The notes: generated from the sequence alone by a model not told the origin. DNA of 8,508 nucleotides from Candidatus Kapaibacterium sp. (GCA_023253875.1 JALRFC010000063.1:1-8508), one strand, 5' to 3'; shown: positions 1-7,551, counted from the stretch's first letter. Made by a program: numbers and translations.

Positions 1-1600
1 AATAGTTTTGTAAAGTAATGGTTGCAAATGTTTGAGTTGCATCTTCAACTTTTACATTTTCTTTTGCTTCAATTGCTTGATGAAGACCATCGGAATAGCG
101 TCGGCCATCGAGGATACGACCCGTGAATTCATCAACGATTTTGATTTTTCCGCCATCAACAACATATTCAACATCGCGATCATACAGTGAATATGCTCGA
201 AGTAATTGATGCACTGTGTGAATGATATCACTTCGCATGGAATAGCGTCGGATCAATTCATCTTTTTGAGCTTGCTTCTCATCTGCAGTGAGTCCTGCAG
301 TTCCTTCAACCATACTGAGTTCACCGGTGATATCGGGAATCACAAACATTTCGGGATCTTCTCCGACTTTTGTGAGTAATTCACGACCTTTTTCGGTGAT
401 GTCTATTTGATGATTCTTTTCATCTATGGTATAAAAAATTTCTTCATCAATAATAGACATCTTAGTGCCTTGCTCGCGGAGATATTCAAGTTCTGTATCT
501 CTCATGAGTTTTTGGTATTCCGGCTCTTGCAAAAGCTTGGACAATTTCTTCTGCTTAGGCATTCCACGATAAGCACGAAGTAAACTCACACCTGCTTGTA
601 TTTTACTTTCTTTGTCATTTTTCTGAAGCAGTTTTTCTGCATCATTGACAATGGTATTGATGAGTCTGTTTTGTGAGTCAACGAGTCTGCGAACCCGAGG
701 ATTTAACTGATCATATTGTTGATCATTGGAATGGCTGACCGGTCCTGAGATGATGAGTGGAGTTCTTGCTTCATCAATCAATACGGAGTCCACCTCATCC
801 ACGATTGCAAAGAAGTGAGGTCTTTGCACCATGTCTTCGGCTTCATTCACCATATTATCACGCAGATAATCAAAACCAAATTCATTATTGGTTCCATATG
901 TGATATCTGCAGCATATTCATGATGTCTTTGATGTGGTTGCATATTGGATTGAATACATCCAATATTAATATCAAGGAAATCAAAAACGGGTTTCATCCA
1001 TTCACTGTCTCGGCGAGCCAAGTAATCATTGACAGTAACGAGGTGGACACCTTTGCCTGAAAGTGCATTAAGATACATCGGAGAAACTGCAACCAATGTT
1101 TTTCCTTCACCCGTTGCCATTTCGGAAATTTTGCCTTGATGAATGACAATACCACCAATAAGCTGAACATCATACGGAATCATTGCCCAAACATGATGTT
1201 GTCCAACAACTTCATATGCATGTTTTCTTTCAGTCAGTCGGCGACAAGTTTCTTTGACAACTGCAAAAGCCTCTGGAAGAATTTCATTCAAAGTATCTTG
1301 AATGATATCATATTCTTCATTTCCGATTTCTTTTATTCGATCATGTATTTTGGAATTCTCATCATGATTCGCGTCTTGACTTGTTAATTGTTCGCGCAAT
1401 TCAGCCAGTTCTTCTTGAAGTTGAGCTGTGCGAGATTGAATCAAAGCTTTGAATTCATGCGTTTTGGATCTGAGCTGTTCATCGCTAAGTGATGAAAGCT
1501 TTGCATATTCTTGATTGATTTGCAGTACGGTCGGCTTGAGGGATTGAACATCCTTGTCATGTTTGGTGCCACCGAATATCTTCTTGAGAATTGAAATCAT
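1..1600 (-). CDS. secA: Protein translocase ATPase SecA, N-terminal part (C-terminus beyond window)
   Basis: SecA is the cytoplasmic motor ATPase that pushes preproteins through SecYEG. I translated the minus strand from ATG at 1600-1598 and found 533 codons without a stop, running off the left edge; full-length relatives in this group are about 1000 residues or more. Visible landmarks are DVQLIGG (144-150), Walker A MATGEGKT (161-168, Lys167), VTVNDYLARRD just downstream, the DEVD version of the DEAD box (268-271), TPLIISGP, a preprotein cross-linking region after about 290, and DEFTGRIL (490-497) entering the second nucleotide-binding fold. Walker A lies about 59 residues later than in E. 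coli SecA because of a Glu/Gln-rich, probably coiled-coil insertion at about 50-107 plus a shorter one near 122-142. This pattern is known from Bacteroidota/Chlorobi SecA. There is no Shine-Dalgarno sequence ahead of the start. The gene is divergent from the epimerase gene. Confidence 0.96.
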   Translation of the reverse strand, partial: MISILKKIFGGTKHDKDVQSLKPTVLQINQEYAKLSSLSDEQLRSKTHEFKALIQSRTAQLQEELAELREQLTSQDANHDENSKIHDRIKEIGNEEYDIIQDTLNEILPEAFAVVKETCRRLTERKHAYEVVGQHHVWAMIPYDVQLIGGIVIHQGKISEMATGEGKTLVAVSPMYLNALSGKGVHLVTVNDYLARRDSEWMKPVFDFLDINIGCIQSNMQPHQRHHEYAADITYGTNNEFGFDYLRDNMVNEAEDMVQRPHFFAIVDEVDSVLIDEARTPLIISGPVSHSNDQQYDQLNPRVRRLVDSQNRLINTIVNDAEKLLQKNDKESKIQAGVSLLRAYRGMPKQKKLSKLLQEPEYQKLMRDTELEYLREQGTKMSIIDEEIFYTIDEKNHQIDITEKGRELLTKVGEDPEMFVIPDITGELSMVEGTAGLTADEKQAQKDELIRRYSMRSDIIHTVHQLLRAYSLYDRDVEYVVDGGKIKIVDEFTGRILDGRRYSDGLHQAIEAKENVKVEDATQTFATITLQNY

Positions 1601-1633
1601 TGAGTGAAAATCCCGATACTTATGAACGATCCG

Positions 1634-1651
1634 GAATGTACGAATACATTC
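1634..1651 (-). promoter_or_regulatory. Hairpin with UUCG loop in the presumed secA 5' leader
   Basis: Read on the minus strand, this is a perfect 7-bp inverted repeat, GAATGTA and TACATTC, around the tetraloop TTCG. It lies between the candidate -7 box (1661-1668) and the secA start (1600), so it would form very near the 5' end of the mRNA. UUCG is a well-known stable RNA tetraloop, though here an A-U pair closes it rather than the favoured C-G. It could stabilise the transcript, regulate translation, or act as a DNA operator. Only the symmetry is seen; the function is inferred. Confidence 0.5.
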
Positions 1652-1660
1652 TCCGAGGCT

Positions 1661-1668
1661 CAAAATTA
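1661..1668 (-). promoter_or_regulatory. Candidate -7 promoter box for secA (TAATTTTG)
   Basis: On the minus strand this reads TAATTTTG, a full match to the TAnnTTTG -7 consensus of Bacteroidota housekeeping promoters, 60 bp upstream of the secA ATG. The partner -33 element is weak: the nearest TTG triplets lie 23 and 26 bp upstream, longer than the usual spacing of about 19-21. Confidence 0.4.
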
Positions 1669-1766
1669 GCCTATTTTTCGATTTACCGGCACAACAAGAC
1701 GCAAGTTGGGGAATACTATTTATGATGCAGTGCAAATACAGGGCAAATATCGTGTGTGAACTTCGG

Positions 1767-1774
1767 TATATTTG
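1767..1774 (+). promoter_or_regulatory. Candidate -7 promoter box for the epimerase-miaA pair (TATATTTG)
   Basis: TATATTTG matches the Bacteroidota TAnnTTTG -7 consensus exactly and would start transcription near 1780, leaving a leader of about 20 nt before the ATG at 1799. No convincing TTG-type -33 element is visible at the usual distance. If real, it excludes an upstream ATG at 1772 as the translation start. Confidence 0.35.
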
Positions 1775-1798
1775 CACATACTTTTCCACAGGTTCATC

Positions 1799-2713
1799 AT
1801 GAAAATTGCAGTCACCGGCGGTGCCGGATTCATCGCCTCACATATCGCAGATGCCTATTTGTCGCTAGGACATGAAGTTGTAATCATTGATAATCTATCA
1901 ACTGGAAAAAGAGAAAATATCCCTTCAAATGCGCGATTCATTGAAATGGATGTGAATGATCCGAGAATTCCGGCGGTATTCATGGATGAGCAATTTGACA
2001 TTGTCAATCATCATGCCGCACAGATGGATGTGCGTGTTTCCGTTCAAGACCCCACTTATGATGCGAGAATCAATATCCTTGGTGGAATTAATATCTATGA
2101 ATCCGCATTGAGAAGCGGAGTGAAGAAAATCATCTTTGCTTCCAGCGGTGGCACTGTCTATGGTGAACAAGAGTATTTTCCCGCCGATGAAAGACATCCC
2201 ACTAAACCCATTTCTCCCTATGGCATTGCAAAACTATCCAATGAGCAATATCTCTATTACTATGCTCATGTTCATGGATTGCCTTCAGTGGCATTCAGAT
2301 ATGCAAATATTTATGGACCAAGACAGAATCCTCATGGTGAGGCAGGCGTGATTGCGATTTTCGCACAAAAGTTACTCAAGGGAGAACAACCCGTCATCAA
2401 TGGGGATGGACTCCAAACACGTGATTATGTCTATGTTGGCGATGTAGTGGAAGCAAATGTTTTGGCTTTGCAACCGCAAATGATCGGAGCATATAATATC
2501 GGTACGGGCATTGAGACTGATGTCAATACATTATTCAGGCATTTACGAGATCTCACGCAATCTCAATGTGAAGAGCAACATGCACCGGCAAAGCAAGGTG
2601 AGCAAATGCGGAGCGTACTTTCTCATGAGCGTATCTTTGCAGCTTTTGGATGGACGCCAAAGATGGACATTGTGGAAGGTCTTTCGAAAACAGTGGATTC
2701 ATTCAGGTTCTGA
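1799..2713 (+). CDS. NAD-dependent epimerase/dehydratase, UDP-glucose 4-epimerase-like
   Basis: This is an extended short-chain dehydrogenase/reductase that probably interconverts a nucleotide sugar at C4 (UDP-glucose/UDP-galactose type), feeding cell-surface polysaccharide synthesis in the cytoplasm. From ATG 1799 it has 304 residues, a usual length. The N-terminal Rossmann fold shows TGGAGFI (6-12) for NAD and DNLSTG with Asp31 at the end of strand 2. HHAAQ (71-75), SSGGTVYG (115-122) and the catalytic pair in SPYGIAK (Tyr141, Lys145) follow, then RYANIYGPRQ and the C-terminal substrate-binding part. I chose 1799 over an in-frame ATG at 1772 because homology starts at MKIAVTGG and the candidate -7 box overlaps 1772. 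The TGA stop directly abuts the miaA ATG, so the two are probably co-transcribed and translationally coupled. The exact sugar substrate cannot be read from sequence; a related GalE-like epimerase of other specificity is possible. Confidence 0.9.
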   Translation: MKIAVTGGAGFIASHIADAYLSLGHEVVIIDNLSTGKRENIPSNARFIEMDVNDPRIPAVFMDEQFDIVNHHAAQMDVRVSVQDPTYDARINILGGINIYESALRSGVKKIIFASSGGTVYGEQEYFPADERHPTKPISPYGIAKLSNEQYLYYYAHVHGLPSVAFRYANIYGPRQNPHGEAGVIAIFAQKLLKGEQPVINGDGLQTRDYVYVGDVVEANVLALQPQMIGAYNIGTGIETDVNTLFRHLRDLTQSQCEEQHAPAKQGEQMRSVLSHERIFAAFGWTPKMDIVEGLSKTVDSFRF

Positions 2714-3658
2714 ATGATGCAGATCAAGCCAAATACGGTACTTGCAATCACCGGTCCAACAGCTTCGGGAAAAACGGCATTATCACTGGAAATTGCCTCT
2801 AGATTGGGAATGAGAGCAGAAATTATCAGTGCTGATTCACGGCAGATATTCAGGGAATTGGATATCGGTACAGCAAAACCTACCCAAGAAGAACGTTCGC
2901 GAGTAAAGCATCATTGCATTGATATTTGTGATCCGGTTGAATCATTCAATGCAGGTGCATTTGCAAAAAAAGCAGGGGAAATCATACAAGAATTACTCCT
3001 CAACAACACGCTTCCAATCATTGTTGGTGGCTCCGGACTCTATGTTCAAGCACTCTGTGAAGGTTTCTTTGACATGCCTGAAGATACAGCCGAAGCATGT
3101 GAAAAAGCACGTAAAGAAGTCCAAGAATATCATGATAAACATGGAAAAGATGCACTTTTTGAGGCTTTGCGTCTGGTAGATCCACAATCTTGCGAGGATT
3201 ATCCTGATAAGAATCCACGAAGAATCATGCGAGCATTGGAATTTCACAAAGTAATGGGATTGAAATTCTCAGAGCAGAAATCACGCATGATGTCATATCC
3301 AACATTTGAGACTTGTTATGTCTTGATTGAACATGAAAGGGAGGCATTATATAGCCGAATCAATGCACGCTGCGATGAAATGTGGGAAGGAACCAAAAGA
3401 GAGGCTCAAACAATGCTTGATAAGGGAATCTCACGATTTGCCCAGTCTTTGGACACCGTTGGCTATGCCCAAGCAATTGCCTACATATATGGGGAATTAG
3501 ACGAGAAAACCGCCATTGAAAAGATGAAACAAGCCACAAGAAATTATGCAAAACGACAAATCACATGGTCAAAAAGAATAGAAGGGATGAATATTGTTCG
3601 GGGAAATAACCAAGAAATGGCTTCGGAAGCCATATCATTGATGCATGCAGTTGCTTGA
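2714..3658 (+). CDS. miaA: tRNA dimethylallyltransferase MiaA
   Basis: MiaA transfers a dimethylallyl group from DMAPP to N6 of adenosine 37 in tRNAs reading codons that begin with U, the first step towards ms2i6A. The protein has 314 residues, normal for the family. Motifs in order are the P-loop GPTASGKT (14-21), DSRQIFRELDIGTAKP (41-56) with the catalytic-region Asp41, HHCIDICDP (66-74), VGGSGLY (104-110, where many relatives have VGGTGLY), NPRRIMRALE (167-176), the LDTVGYAQ region (246-253) and the C-terminal signature around ATRNYAKRQITWSKR (274-288). Two ATG codons stand in tandem at 2714 and 2717; the first follows the epimerase TGA with no gap, so coupling to the upstream gene is likely. 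The only ribosome-binding hint is a weak AGG inside the end of the upstream gene. Nothing looks broken. Confidence 0.97.
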   Translation: MMQIKPNTVLAITGPTASGKTALSLEIASRLGMRAEIISADSRQIFRELDIGTAKPTQEERSRVKHHCIDICDPVESFNAGAFAKKAGEIIQELLLNNTLPIIVGGSGLYVQALCEGFFDMPEDTAEACEKARKEVQEYHDKHGKDALFEALRLVDPQSCEDYPDKNPRRIMRALEFHKVMGLKFSEQKSRMMSYPTFETCYVLIEHEREALYSRINARCDEMWEGTKREAQTMLDKGISRFAQSLDTVGYAQAIAYIYGELDEKTAIEKMKQATRNYAKRQITWSKRIEGMNIVRGNNQEMASEAISLMHAVA

Positions 3659-3663
3659 ATTTC

Positions 3664-3693
3664 TTGGCTTTTACAATGAAATACACTATTTTG
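3664..3693 (+). promoter_or_regulatory. Possible rpsA promoter (TTG, 20-bp spacer, TATTTTG)
   Basis: TTG at 3664-3666 and TATTTTG at 3687-3693 are separated by 20 bp, the spacing expected for Bacteroidota -33/-7 elements. The -7 half is one base short of TAnnTTTG, so the match is imperfect. It would give an rpsA leader of about 135 nt. Confidence 0.3.
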
Positions 3694-3727
3694 CGAAGCT
3701 CAAAACTACCGCATCGTTCACGAATAC

Positions 3728-3826
3728 ATGAATATGACATCCCCGCTATGTGGATGGAGTGAAATTGATCACATGCAAGAATACAGTGAACGGCTGATCA
3801 AACTCACAAACCGCATCATAGTATGA
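3728..3826 (+). other. Possible 32-codon upstream ORF in the rpsA leader
   Basis: An ATG at 3728 opens 32 codons ending with TGA at 3824-3826, nine bases before the rpsA ATG and directly touching its AAAGGA ribosome-binding site. The peptide begins MNMTSPLCGWSEIDH and resembles nothing I recognise. No ribosome-binding site precedes it. It could be a leader peptide coupling translation to rpsA, or a chance reading frame; chance is at least as likely. Confidence 0.2.
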
Positions 3827-3831
3827 AAGGA
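3826..3831 (+). promoter_or_regulatory. Ribosome-binding site of rpsA (AAAGGA)
   Basis: AAAGGA ends four bases before the ATG at 3836, closer than the usual optimum. It supports 3836 as the start. It is a clearer Shine-Dalgarno than that of secA, which has none. Confidence 0.6.
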
Positions 3832-3835
3832 AAAT

Positions 3836-5641
3836 ATGTCTGAATTGACTCCAAATGCCGCTACATCCAAGCGTCCTTCACTTGCAGATTTGCTTAGTGG
3901 AGATTTCAATGTGCCCATGATGGATGACAGCACATTTGACACCTTGTTCCAACAGAGTTTTTCTGCAGTTCAAGAAGATCAAATGGTGAAGGGTAATGTT
4001 ATTCAAGTGACAAAAGACAATATCTATGTTGATATAGGTTTTAAGTCGCTTGGTGTTATCCCAAGAGCTGAATTTGGCACAGCCGACATCTTCAAACCCG
4101 GAGATGAAATTGATGTCTTTATCGAAAAGATTGAAGATGTCAATGGTCGTATGCTTCTGTCTCGTCGTCGTGCTGATTTCATGAAAACATGGGAAGAAAT
4201 TCTCAAGCTTAATGAGACACAGCAAATTGTTCAGGTTCGCATACTTCGTCGCATCAAGGGTGGAATGGTTGTTGATTTGCTTGGAATTGAGGCATTCTTG
4301 CCAGGTTCACAAATTGATGTTCGTCCTGTGCGTGATTTTGATGCATGGGTTGGCAAGATGATCGATGTTCGCGTTGTGAAGGTCAATCACCCAAGTGAAA
4401 ATGTTGTAGTAAGTCATAAAGTGCTTCTCGAAGAGCAATTGGCCGATCAGCGCTCCAAGATTCTTGGTACGCTTGAGAAAGGTTTGGTTCTTGAAGGCGC
4501 AGTGAAAGCCATTTCCGATTTCGGTGTATTCGTCGATCTCGGTGGTGTTGATGGTCTTGTGCATATCACAGATCTTTCATGGGGTCGCGTAACACATCCT
4601 TCTGAGATTGTTACACTTGATCAAGTCGTGAAAGTTGTTGTGCTTGATTTTGATGGTGAGAAGCGTCGTATTTCACTTGGTATGAAGCAATTGACTTCGC
4701 ATCCATGGGATACAATCGGTGAGAAATATGAGCCCGGTACAAGAGTTCAGGGTAAAGTTGTTTCCTTGACCGATTATGGTGCATTTATTGAAATCGAGAA
4801 AGGTATCGAAGGCTTGATTCATATCAGTGAAATGAGCTGGACTCAGCATGTGAAGCATCCTTCACAAATGGTTTCCATGGGACAAGTCATAGATGCAATC
4901 GTATTGAATATTGATAAAAATGATAAAAAACTTGCTCTCGGCATGAAGCAACTTGAGCCGGATCCATGGGCAGATTTACTCGCGAAATATCCTGTTGATT
5001 CAGTTCACAAAGGTATTGTTCGCAATCTTACCAATTTCGGTCTCTTTGTTGAACTCGAACCGGGTGTAGATGGATTGGTTCATATCAGCGACTTGTCTTG
5101 GACGAAGAAAATTCGTCATCCGGGCGAATTCGTGAAGAAGGGTGATTCTCTAGATGTAATCGTGCTTAGCATTGATTCACAAAATCGTAGAATCGCACTT
5201 GGTCATAAACAAATCACTGAAAATCCATGGGATTTCTTCGCTGAGCGTTATGCTGTTGGTGCGGATTCCGAAGGAAAGATTGAACGCATTATTGAGAAGG
5301 GCGTCATCGTTGAATTGCCAGAAGGCGTTGATGGTTTCGTTCCTGTATCACAATTGTCATTTGCGCCAGTTCGCAATATCACAGATTTCTTCCGTGCAGG
5401 TGATAATCTTCCACTCAAAGTCGTTGAATTCGATCGTGAGTCAAAGAAAATCGTTCTTTCAGTGGTAGAATATCTTCGTGATAAAGATCAAGGAACAATC
5501 GATGCATATAATGCGGAACATCCTGTTCCAAATGCAGATAAGTATGCAAATAATATTGAAGCAGTTGATCTTTCAGCACTCGCTGAAGACATTGAATCAG
5601 TATTCGAGGATTCAATTCCAAAGAGTCCTGATCAAGAATAA
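3836..5641 (+). CDS. rpsA: 30S ribosomal protein S1
   Basis: S1 binds mRNA on the 30S subunit and helps initiate translation, especially on messages with weak Shine-Dalgarno sequences. The protein has 601 residues and six S1 (OB-fold) repeats at about 48-113, 128-195, 215-283, 300-370, 387-457 and 474-544. Repeats 3 to 5 carry the classic pattern of F/YGxF followed by GLVHIS/T and the (D/E)LSW-type ending, as expected for the RNA-binding repeats; repeats 1 and 2 are more divergent, as in the family. Residues 34-46 (FDTLFQQSFSAVQ) align with the N-terminal helix by which E. coli S1 docks on S2, preceded here by about 33 extra residues. The tail after 545 is acidic and has no S1 repeat. The gene has its own leader, ribosome-binding site and 3' hairpin, so it is probably a single transcription unit. 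No damage is seen. Confidence 0.96.
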   Translation: MSELTPNAATSKRPSLADLLSGDFNVPMMDDSTFDTLFQQSFSAVQEDQMVKGNVIQVTKDNIYVDIGFKSLGVIPRAEFGTADIFKPGDEIDVFIEKIEDVNGRMLLSRRRADFMKTWEEILKLNETQQIVQVRILRRIKGGMVVDLLGIEAFLPGSQIDVRPVRDFDAWVGKMIDVRVVKVNHPSENVVVSHKVLLEEQLADQRSKILGTLEKGLVLEGAVKAISDFGVFVDLGGVDGLVHITDLSWGRVTHPSEIVTLDQVVKVVVLDFDGEKRRISLGMKQLTSHPWDTIGEKYEPGTRVQGKVVSLTDYGAFIEIEKGIEGLIHISEMSWTQHVKHPSQMVSMGQVIDAIVLNIDKNDKKLALGMKQLEPDPWADLLAKYPVDSVHKGIVRNLTNFGLFVELEPGVDGLVHISDLSWTKKIRHPGEFVKKGDSLDVIVLSIDSQNRRIALGHKQITENPWDFFAERYAVGADSEGKIERIIEKGVIVELPEGVDGFVPVSQLSFAPVRNITDFFRAGDNLPLKVVEFDRESKKIVLSVVEYLRDKDQGTIDAYNAEHPVPNADKYANNIEAVDLSALAEDIESVFEDSIPKSPDQE

Positions 5642-5663
5642 TTGTTGAAAAACACTATTTGTG

Positions 5664-5694
5664 CAGAGGCATCCCATTATTTGGGATGCCTTTG
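5664..5694 (+). terminator. Hairpin terminator after rpsA
   Basis: AGGCATCCCA (5667-5676) pairs perfectly with TGGGATGCCT (5682-5691) around a 5-nt loop TTATT, and three further pairs including one G-U extend the stem to 13 bp. It begins 22 bp after the rpsA stop. The downstream tract is only TTTGTT, so it is weak as a classic intrinsic terminator, but position and stability fit transcription end or 3' protection. Confidence 0.7.
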
Positions 5695-5715
5695 TTACAT
5701 AAGACATAACGCAAT

Positions 5716-5720
5716 GAGGA
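5716..5720 (+). promoter_or_regulatory. Ribosome-binding site selecting the GTG start at 5728
   Basis: GAGGA lies seven bases ahead of GTG 5728. The good spacing decides for this GTG, and the reading frame matches the family N-terminus without loss. Confidence 0.6.
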
Positions 5721-5727
5721 ATTCATC

Positions 5728-7551
5728 GTGTCAATACAAGCATTCATAGAACAGTTGGGTATCAAACCAATCATCGCATCCGGCTCAATTGCGATGGAGT
5801 TGGCTTTGCGCGACAAATATGATATCCCTGCTGATATCTGGAATCTGAAAGATCCTGTTACGATTGAATCCATCTATCGTGATTTTGTGGATGCAGGTGC
5901 TACATTATTGCTCACTAATACTTCAAAGTCAAATAGACTGGCACTAGACGCATTTTCACTCAGCGATAAAGTCTATGAAATCAATCGCAAAGCAGTGTGG
6001 ATTGCTCGCACAGCCGCTTTGAGAAAGGCATTGGTAGCGGGCGTGATTGGTCCTACAGGACATTTCTTCTCACCAATTGGAAATCTTACAAGCGAGGAAG
6101 CGCATCAAGTATTTGCCGAGCAAGCAATGGCTCTCCTTGATAGTGGTGCCGATATGATCATGTTATCTTCTTTCATTGATATTGAAGAACTCGTGATTGC
6201 CATTGAAGCTGTGAGAGCAGTGAATGCGACTATTCCCATTATTGCATTAAAATCATTCCCCGAAGATGGAACGGTACTAGCCACTTCATTTCCCGCTGAA
6301 ATCGCTGAACGATTGATGAAACAGAGTGTCATGGCACTCGGAAGTAATGGTATTGTCGGGCCTCAACGTATGACAGATATTCTCCGTGCTTTGTCGGTTT
6401 CGAGAATCCCACTTTGTATTTTACCAGATATAGCAATTCCAACTCTGCATGAAGGACGAGCGCGATATAATGCCGAGCCGGATTATGTTGCCGGTATGGC
6501 AGTGAAACTTGTCAAGCAAGGAGCCTCAATCATTGGAGCAGATGGCGGTGCAACGGTAGAGCATATTCGTGCAATCGCAAAAGCCGTCAAGGACATAATT
6601 CCCGGTTCTGATAGAATTGAGCCCAAGCTAAGTAAAACAATTGATATGCAACCGATTGAAAGTGAAGAAGTGACGAGCTTTGCTAAGAAGATTGGAAAGA
6701 AATTTTTGACCACCGTCGAAGTAGAAATTCCGCGTGGTTTGGATATGAGTTCTGTACTTGAAGCTTCAATGTATTTGAAAGAACATGGCATTGATGCAGT
6801 GAATGTATTTGATGGTGCAAGAGCTCGCGTAAGAATTAGTCCCATCTCTGCATCACAGCTCATCACTTCGCAAACAGGGATGGAATGCATCACGCATATG
6901 GCTTGTCGCGATCGAAATATGGTCGGTCTTCAAAGTGATTTGATTGGTGCATATACACTCGGTGTCAAGAATATTCTTGCTGTCACGGGTGATCCCACGA
7001 GCATTGGTGATTATCCATTTGCGACCTCTGTCTATGATGTGGATTCAATCGGATTATGCAGAGCATTGAATCGCATGAATCAAGGTTTGGATTTAATCGG
7101 AAATCCCCTCGGAAGAGCCACGCAATTCACGATTGCCTGTGCAGTGAATCCATGTGCGGATGATGTGGACAGAGAAATTGAACGCTTACGAAAAAAGGTA
7201 GAGGAAGGAGCAATCATTGCCTTCACGCAACCGGTTTTCGATATGGATAGTTTACTCCCATTTTTAGATCGTATCAAAGATCTGAATATCGCAATCATGC
7301 TCGGCATCATTCCACTTCGTAGTGCAAGACATGCCGATTTTCTGCATTATGAAGTCCCCGGAATGATAGTTCCACAATGGGTTCGCGAGAATATGCATGC
7401 TGCCGGTAAGGATGCCGGTGATATTGGTTTGACTATCGCGATTGACTTTTTGAAACAAGCCAAAGAATATGTGCAAGGCGTGTATATCATGCCACCAGCG
7501 AAGCGTTATGACATGGCGATTGACATGTGCAAACGCAGTGGTATTTTGTGA
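5728..7551 (+). CDS. Fused homocysteine S-methyltransferase-like/methylenetetrahydrofolate reductase (zinc cysteines lost)
   Basis: This 607-residue protein has the architecture of B. subtilis YitJ. Residues 1-295 form a homocysteine S-methyltransferase-type barrel and about 325-607 a MetF-type flavin-dependent reductase that makes 5-methyltetrahydrofolate from 5,10-methylenetetrahydrofolate. The reductase half looks intact: Glu331 fits the catalytic Glu28 of E. coli MetF, TGD with Asp422 fits Asp120, and TQPVFD with Gln501 fits Gln183; DAVNVFDGARARVRISP, CRDRN and GLQSDLIGA are typical. In the N-terminal half TNTSKSNR (63-70) and IGPTG remain, but the zinc site is gone: the GxNC motif reads GSNG (205-208) and the GGCCGT motif reads GADGGA (270-275), so Gly208, Asp272 and Gly273 replace the three cysteines. 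Reductase activity is likely; ordinary zinc-dependent methyl transfer to homocysteine is unlikely. It starts at GTG and follows the rpsA terminator; the next gene is 39 bp downstream. Confidence 0.9.
   Translation: MSIQAFIEQLGIKPIIASGSIAMELALRDKYDIPADIWNLKDPVTIESIYRDFVDAGATLLLTNTSKSNRLALDAFSLSDKVYEINRKAVWIARTAALRKALVAGVIGPTGHFFSPIGNLTSEEAHQVFAEQAMALLDSGADMIMLSSFIDIEELVIAIEAVRAVNATIPIIALKSFPEDGTVLATSFPAEIAERLMKQSVMALGSNGIVGPQRMTDILRALSVSRIPLCILPDIAIPTLHEGRARYNAEPDYVAGMAVKLVKQGASIIGADGGATVEHIRAIAKAVKDIIPGSDRIEPKLSKTIDMQPIESEEVTSFAKKIGKKFLTTVEVEIPRGLDMSSVLEASMYLKEHGIDAVNVFDGARARVRISPISASQLITSQTGMECITHMACRDRNMVGLQSDLIGAYTLGVKNILAVTGDPTSIGDYPFATSVYDVDSIGLCRALNRMNQGLDLIGNPLGRATQFTIACAVNPCADDVDREIERLRKKVEEGAIIAFTQPVFDMDSLLPFLDRIKDLNIAIMLGIIPLRSARHADFLHYEVPGMIVPQWVRENMHAAGKDAGDIGLTIAIDFLKQAKEYVQGVYIMPPAKRYDMAIDMCKRSGIL

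Larger units (their letters stand above)
3659..3835 (+). other. Intergenic leader of rpsA
   Basis: This 177-bp stretch between miaA and rpsA holds no clear miaA terminator. It contains a possible promoter (3664-3693), two short motifs shared with the secA leader (3694-3708 and 3720-3729), a possible 32-codon upstream reading frame (3728-3826) and the rpsA ribosome-binding site. Its length suggests a structured or regulated leader, as is common for rpsA, but I cannot assign a known RNA element. Confidence 0.45.

Noticed and set aside
815..1387. Plus-strand reading frames at 815-1060 and 1136-1387
   Set aside because: Both lie opposite well-conserved secA sequence and show no protein features of their own.
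1656..1680. Terminator-like AGGCT-CAAAATT-AGCCT followed by ATTTTT
   Set aside because: The stem is only 5 bp and no plus-strand gene lies upstream to be terminated; it overlaps the secA -7 box, so it may at most be an operator.
1782..1790. TTTTCCACA, matching the relaxed DnaA-box consensus
   Set aside because: One isolated match is expected by chance about every other window of this size, and there is no cluster, AT-rich unwinding element or dnaA/dnaN context.
1772..1798. Upstream in-frame ATG for the epimerase
   Set aside because: The extra nine residues have no counterpart in the family, and the candidate -7 box overlaps this ATG.
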